Source of the DNA: Streptomyces sp. CB03234
Lineage (GTDB): Bacteria; Actinomycetota; Actinomycetes; Streptomycetales; Streptomycetaceae
DNA: 64,000 bases
NCBI RefSeq assembly: GCF_001905885.1
Contig: NZ_LIYH01000004.1
Span: 620,001 to 684,000 of the forward strand
Reading direction: 5' to 3'
Part shown: positions 61,720 through 64,000 of the stretch, piece by piece
Layout of the letters: the number at the start of each line of letters is the position of its first letter
Position numbering within the stretch: position 1 is the first letter of the stretch
Made by a program: the position numbers and the translations under genes
The notes under the pieces: generated by a model
Seen by the model: the letters and a program-made list of their open reading frames with translations, nothing else
Databases searched by the model: none
Told to the model about the DNA's origin: nothing

Positions 61720-62020
61720 TTTCGCCTGGGGCATGCGCTTCGGGCTCGGCCCCAGGACATGCCCCACGGAGCGGACCCAACGGCAACCGCGCCCGGACGG
61801 GCGACCCACAGGAACCGGGCCGGCACGGCGGGCCCGCGTTTCGGCCTGGCGGCTTCGCCCGGGCCCCACGCCCGCTCACAGACGCCTCCCGTAACCGGCC
61901 GCGTCCTGCGCCAGGACCGTGCCTGCGATCCTGGACCCGCGGGCGCGGCGCCGCGCCCGCGGGTCGGCGCCAGGCGCCTGGACGGCCCGCTCGTCCCGTG
62001 GGCCGGAGCGGGCCGGTCGG
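61720..62020. other. 301-bp convergent gap; no gene seen
   Basis: The rest of the gap between the small protein and the iron-redox gene. Apart from the palindrome at 61935 and a small GTCCTG/CAGGAC hairpin around 61893-61917, I see nothing in it. Confidence 0.6.
61935..61964 (-). terminator. 30-bp perfect palindrome, probable terminator of iron-redox gene
   Basis: ACCCGCGGGCGCGGC is followed directly by its exact complement, ending 56 bp downstream of the iron-redox gene stop (minus strand). As RNA it folds to a 13-bp stem with a 4-nt loop. Confidence 0.65.
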
Positions 62021-63061
62021 TCACGACGCCGATGTACCAGACGTACCCGAGGTACCAGACGTACCCGACGCCTTCGGCGTAACAGCGCCCAGCGGCCGCC
62101 GCAGGGACGTGTCGCCGTGGTCCCAGGCCGCCAGCACCCGGCGCTCCCACAGTTCGTCGAGCCAGACCGTCGCCCGGATGCCGAACGCCACGTCCGTGGC
62201 CAGCTCCGGCTCGCGGGACAGGAGGTCGCCCAGGACGTCGCGGCGCATCACCTGCTCGTGGACCGCGTCCGCCTCGATGTGCTCGGTGAAGAACCGGACG
62301 CACCGCTCCTCGGCGCCCAGCCGTTCCAGCGCCTTGGCCATGCGCCGGGCGCCCGGCGGTGAGGTGATCTCCAGGACCGCGAAGTTCCCCGCCGCCGCGC
62401 CCCGCAGCGAGCGGTGCAGGCCGAACAGCGACATCACGTTCACCGTCGCGAGCGTGGTGGCCGGGGCGAGGTCCAGGTAACGGCCGTACGAGGCGTCCAG
62501 CCCGGCCCCCTCCATGAGGTCGGCGAACAGCCGGGCATGCACCCGCTCGCCGCGCCCCGCGCCGAACTCGTCGTACGCCACCGCCACCAGTGACGCCTTC
62601 GCCTGCCCCTCCAGGCGCGGTATCAGCCACGCCTGCGGATCGGACTCCTTGAGCTGGTACAGCGAGCGGTGCACCAGGTACTCCCGCATCAGCTCCCAGG
62701 TGCCGTCCTCCAGCAGCCGGTGCGACACCCCGTGCCCGTCGACGGGCTCGACCAGCAGCGGGTCCAGCGCCGCCGCCACGTCGTCGCCGCCGGGCACCGC
62801 CTCCCGCAGTGCCCCGAGGAACGCCTCCTCCATGGGCCGGCGCAGCCCGAGCAGCCCGGCGTCCCACTCCCGCTCCCCGGCGACGCCCTCCAGGTCCCGG
62901 TAGTGCGGTTCGTACGACAGGTACAGCGCCAGCTGGAGGTCCTCGCCCAGCGGGTCGGCACCGGCCACGGTCACCGCCGGCGCCGTGCCGCCCAGCAGGA
63001 CCTGCCGTACGGCGGCCGACAGGGGGCCCCGTTCCTCCGGCAGGGGAGCCGCCACCGTCAT
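62021..63061 (-). CDS. Iron-containing redox enzyme family (heme-oxygenase-like diiron) protein
   Basis: 346-aa mostly helical soluble protein resembling the iron-containing redox enzyme (heme-oxygenase-like diiron) family. Candidate metal ligands are in ALYLSYEPHYRDLEG, WELMREYLVHRSLYQLKE, VAVAYDEFGAGRGERVHARLF and FFTEHIEADAVHEQVM (E-x-x-x-D-x-x-H pattern). The C-terminus is a GTS repeat (SGTSGTSGTSGTS), unusual for the family. ATG 63061 overlaps the stop of the Rieske oxidoreductase gene (ATGA), so the two are made together and may share electrons. Confidence 0.82.
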   Translation of the reverse strand: MTVAAPLPEERGPLSAAVRQVLLGGTAPAVTVAGADPLGEDLQLALYLSYEPHYRDLEGVAGEREWDAGLLGLRRPMEEAFLGALREAVPGGDDVAAALDPLLVEPVDGHGVSHRLLEDGTWELMREYLVHRSLYQLKESDPQAWLIPRLEGQAKASLVAVAYDEFGAGRGERVHARLFADLMEGAGLDASYGRYLDLAPATTLATVNVMSLFGLHRSLRGAAAGNFAVLEITSPPGARRMAKALERLGAEERCVRFFTEHIEADAVHEQVMRRDVLGDLLSREPELATDVAFGIRATVWLDELWERRVLAAWDHGDTSLRRPLGAVTPKASGTSGTSGTSGTSAS

Positions 63062-64000
63062 TCGCCCTCCTCCACGTCCACCACGTTCTCCGTGTCCTCC
63101 ACGTCCATCTGCTCCAGCGGCCGCAGCGCCGGGCCCTGCACCACCTTGCCGTCCACGTCGAACCGCGAACCGTGGCAGGGGCACTCCCACGCGGACTCCT
63201 CGTCGTTGAAGTGGACGATGCACCCCAGGTGAGTACAGCGCGCCGACACCCCGTGCAGGGTGCCCGCCGCGTCCCGGTGCACCGCCAGCCGCCGCCCCCC
63301 GACCCGTACGACCGCACCGCCGCCGCGCGGGATGTCGGCCGTCGAGTCGGCGTGCGCGCCTGGCAGCCGGTCGCCGATGAAGTGCTTGCCCACCTGCGCC
63401 TGGAGCCGCAGCATCGCCGGTGCCTCGCGCACCGGATGGAGCCGTACCGGGTCGTACAGGCTCGTCCAGGCGGGCTCGCGGCCACGGATGCGGGAGGCGA
63501 TCAGGTCGCCCGCCATCACGCCGTTGCTCATGCCCCAGCCGGCGAAACCGCTCGCCACGTACGCGTGCCGCGACCCTGCGTGCAGCCGCCCCACGTACGG
63601 CACCCGGTCGGTCGTGACGTTGTCCTGGGTGGCCCAGCGGTGGGTGAGCTCGACGCCCGGGAAACGCTCCCGCGTCCAGGAGGCGAGCTTCTCGTAGCGC
63701 TCACCGACCTCGCCGTCCTCCACCGTGCCGGGCGTGAACTTCTCGCCCGTGACGATGAGCATCCGCCGCCCGTCCTCGCCGTACGGCGCCGTCCGCACCG
63801 AGCGCGTGTTGTTCTCCCAGGTCAGGAACATCCCGTCCGGGTCCTGCCCGTCCGGGACCGGCCCGGCCACCACCAGCTCCCGCTTCGGCTCCAGCCGGGT
63901 GAACAGCAGCGCCCGGTCGAAGACCGGGTAGTGGGTGGCGACGACCACGTCACGCGCCTTGATCGTGTGTCCGGCGCTCGTGGTCAGCTCGCACGGCGAG
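63058..64000 (-). CDS. FAD-dependent oxidoreductase with C-terminal Rieske domain (partial)
   Basis: The last 314 codons of a larger protein whose N-terminus (with the FAD GxGxxG loop) lies right of the window. The visible part has the DadA-type segments ARDVVVATHYPVF, YVGRLHAGSRHAYVASGFAGWGMSNGVMAGDLIA and a C-terminal Rieske [2Fe-2S] domain with CTHLGC and CPCHGSRFDVDG (C-x-H ... C-x2-H). The end is Glu/Val/Asp-rich. Such proteins oxidise amine or hydroxy substrates or pass electrons to a partner oxygenase; the diiron-like protein encoded next, overlapping by ATGA, is the obvious candidate. Confidence 0.92.
   Translation of the reverse strand, partial: SPCELTTSAGHTIKARDVVVATHYPVFDRALLFTRLEPKRELVVAGPVPDGQDPDGMFLTWENNTRSVRTAPYGEDGRRMLIVTGEKFTPGTVEDGEVGERYEKLASWTRERFPGVELTHRWATQDNVTTDRVPYVGRLHAGSRHAYVASGFAGWGMSNGVMAGDLIASRIRGREPAWTSLYDPVRLHPVREAPAMLRLQAQVGKHFIGDRLPGAHADSTADIPRGGGAVVRVGGRRLAVHRDAAGTLHGVSARCTHLGCIVHFNDEESAWECPCHGSRFDVDGKVVQGPALRPLEQMDVEDTENVVDVEEGE

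Noticed and set aside
62033..62070. Tandem GTACCAGACGTACCCGA units
   Set aside because: Explained by codons for the Gly-Thr-Ser repeat at the end of the iron-redox protein, not a DNA element or CRISPR.

Overview
This window is chromosomal DNA from a Streptomyces or very close relative. GC content is very high, third codon positions are almost always G or C, GTG starts are frequent, many neighbouring genes overlap by GTGA or ATGA, and terminators are long GC stems without T tracts. Several families are typical of the genus: streptophobe, DUF6153, DUF1876, FHA-ABC plus protein kinase, MEDS/STAS anti-sigma proteins and SpoIIE-type phosphatases. I saw no rRNA, tRNA, transposase, integrase or CRISPR array.

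Region 1 (1-30.4 kb) is mixed housekeeping, stress and signalling content. It holds a TetR/amidohydrolase divergent pair, small stress proteins, a His-rich DUF6153/DUF305 pair, a STAS + MEDS-ATPase pair, a proline-rich membrane protein that appears frameshifted in a G run, a Ser/Thr kinase-FHA-ABC cluster, a metzincin lipoprotein, a tyrosine phosphatase-GNAT fusion, a TetR/NTF2-like pair with two perfect operators, SDR, FUSC, YihY, aldehyde dehydrogenase, glutathionyl-hydroquinone reductase, two regulators, a PolX-like PHP protein and a multidomain SpoIIE phosphatase.

Region 2 (30.5-60.3 kb) is a plant-polysaccharide and sugar catabolism island with two regulons readable from DNA. Regulon A: a LacI regulator (33278-34288) with four copies of the palindrome TCGAAGCGCTTCGA, two before its own gene and two in the divergent region between a sugar-importer/GH42/GH95 operon (42273 down to 34275) and a GH3 glycosidase (42609). 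Regulon B: an IclR regulator (56350-57123) co-transcribed with an SMP-30 lactonase. A two-part element (GTTCG boxes exactly 19 bp apart, one usually a GTYCGA-N4-TCGRAC palindrome) precedes the sugar-acid dehydratase/Zn-dehydrogenase operon, the U32-like/ChvE-MmsA-MmsB/aldose-epimerase operon, and a secreted GH51 arabinofuranosidase 23-26 kb away. These genes suggest oxidative catabolism of an aldose released from plant wall polysaccharide: epimerise, import, oxidise, open the lactone, dehydrate the sugar acid. No recognised 2-keto-3-deoxy-acid aldolase is in the window, and a TIM-barrel-like protein of unknown role sits in the same regulon. A sigma-E-family ECF factor, a membrane partner and a secreted PL3 pectate lyase follow.

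Region 3 (60.3-64 kb) has an arginase-family enzyme, the remnant of a siderophore-interacting protein gene, a small conserved protein, a 30-bp perfect palindrome, and an iron-dependent redox enzyme translationally coupled to a Rieske/FAD oxidoreductase that runs off the right edge. Functional names come from motifs and family memory; no database search was possible.
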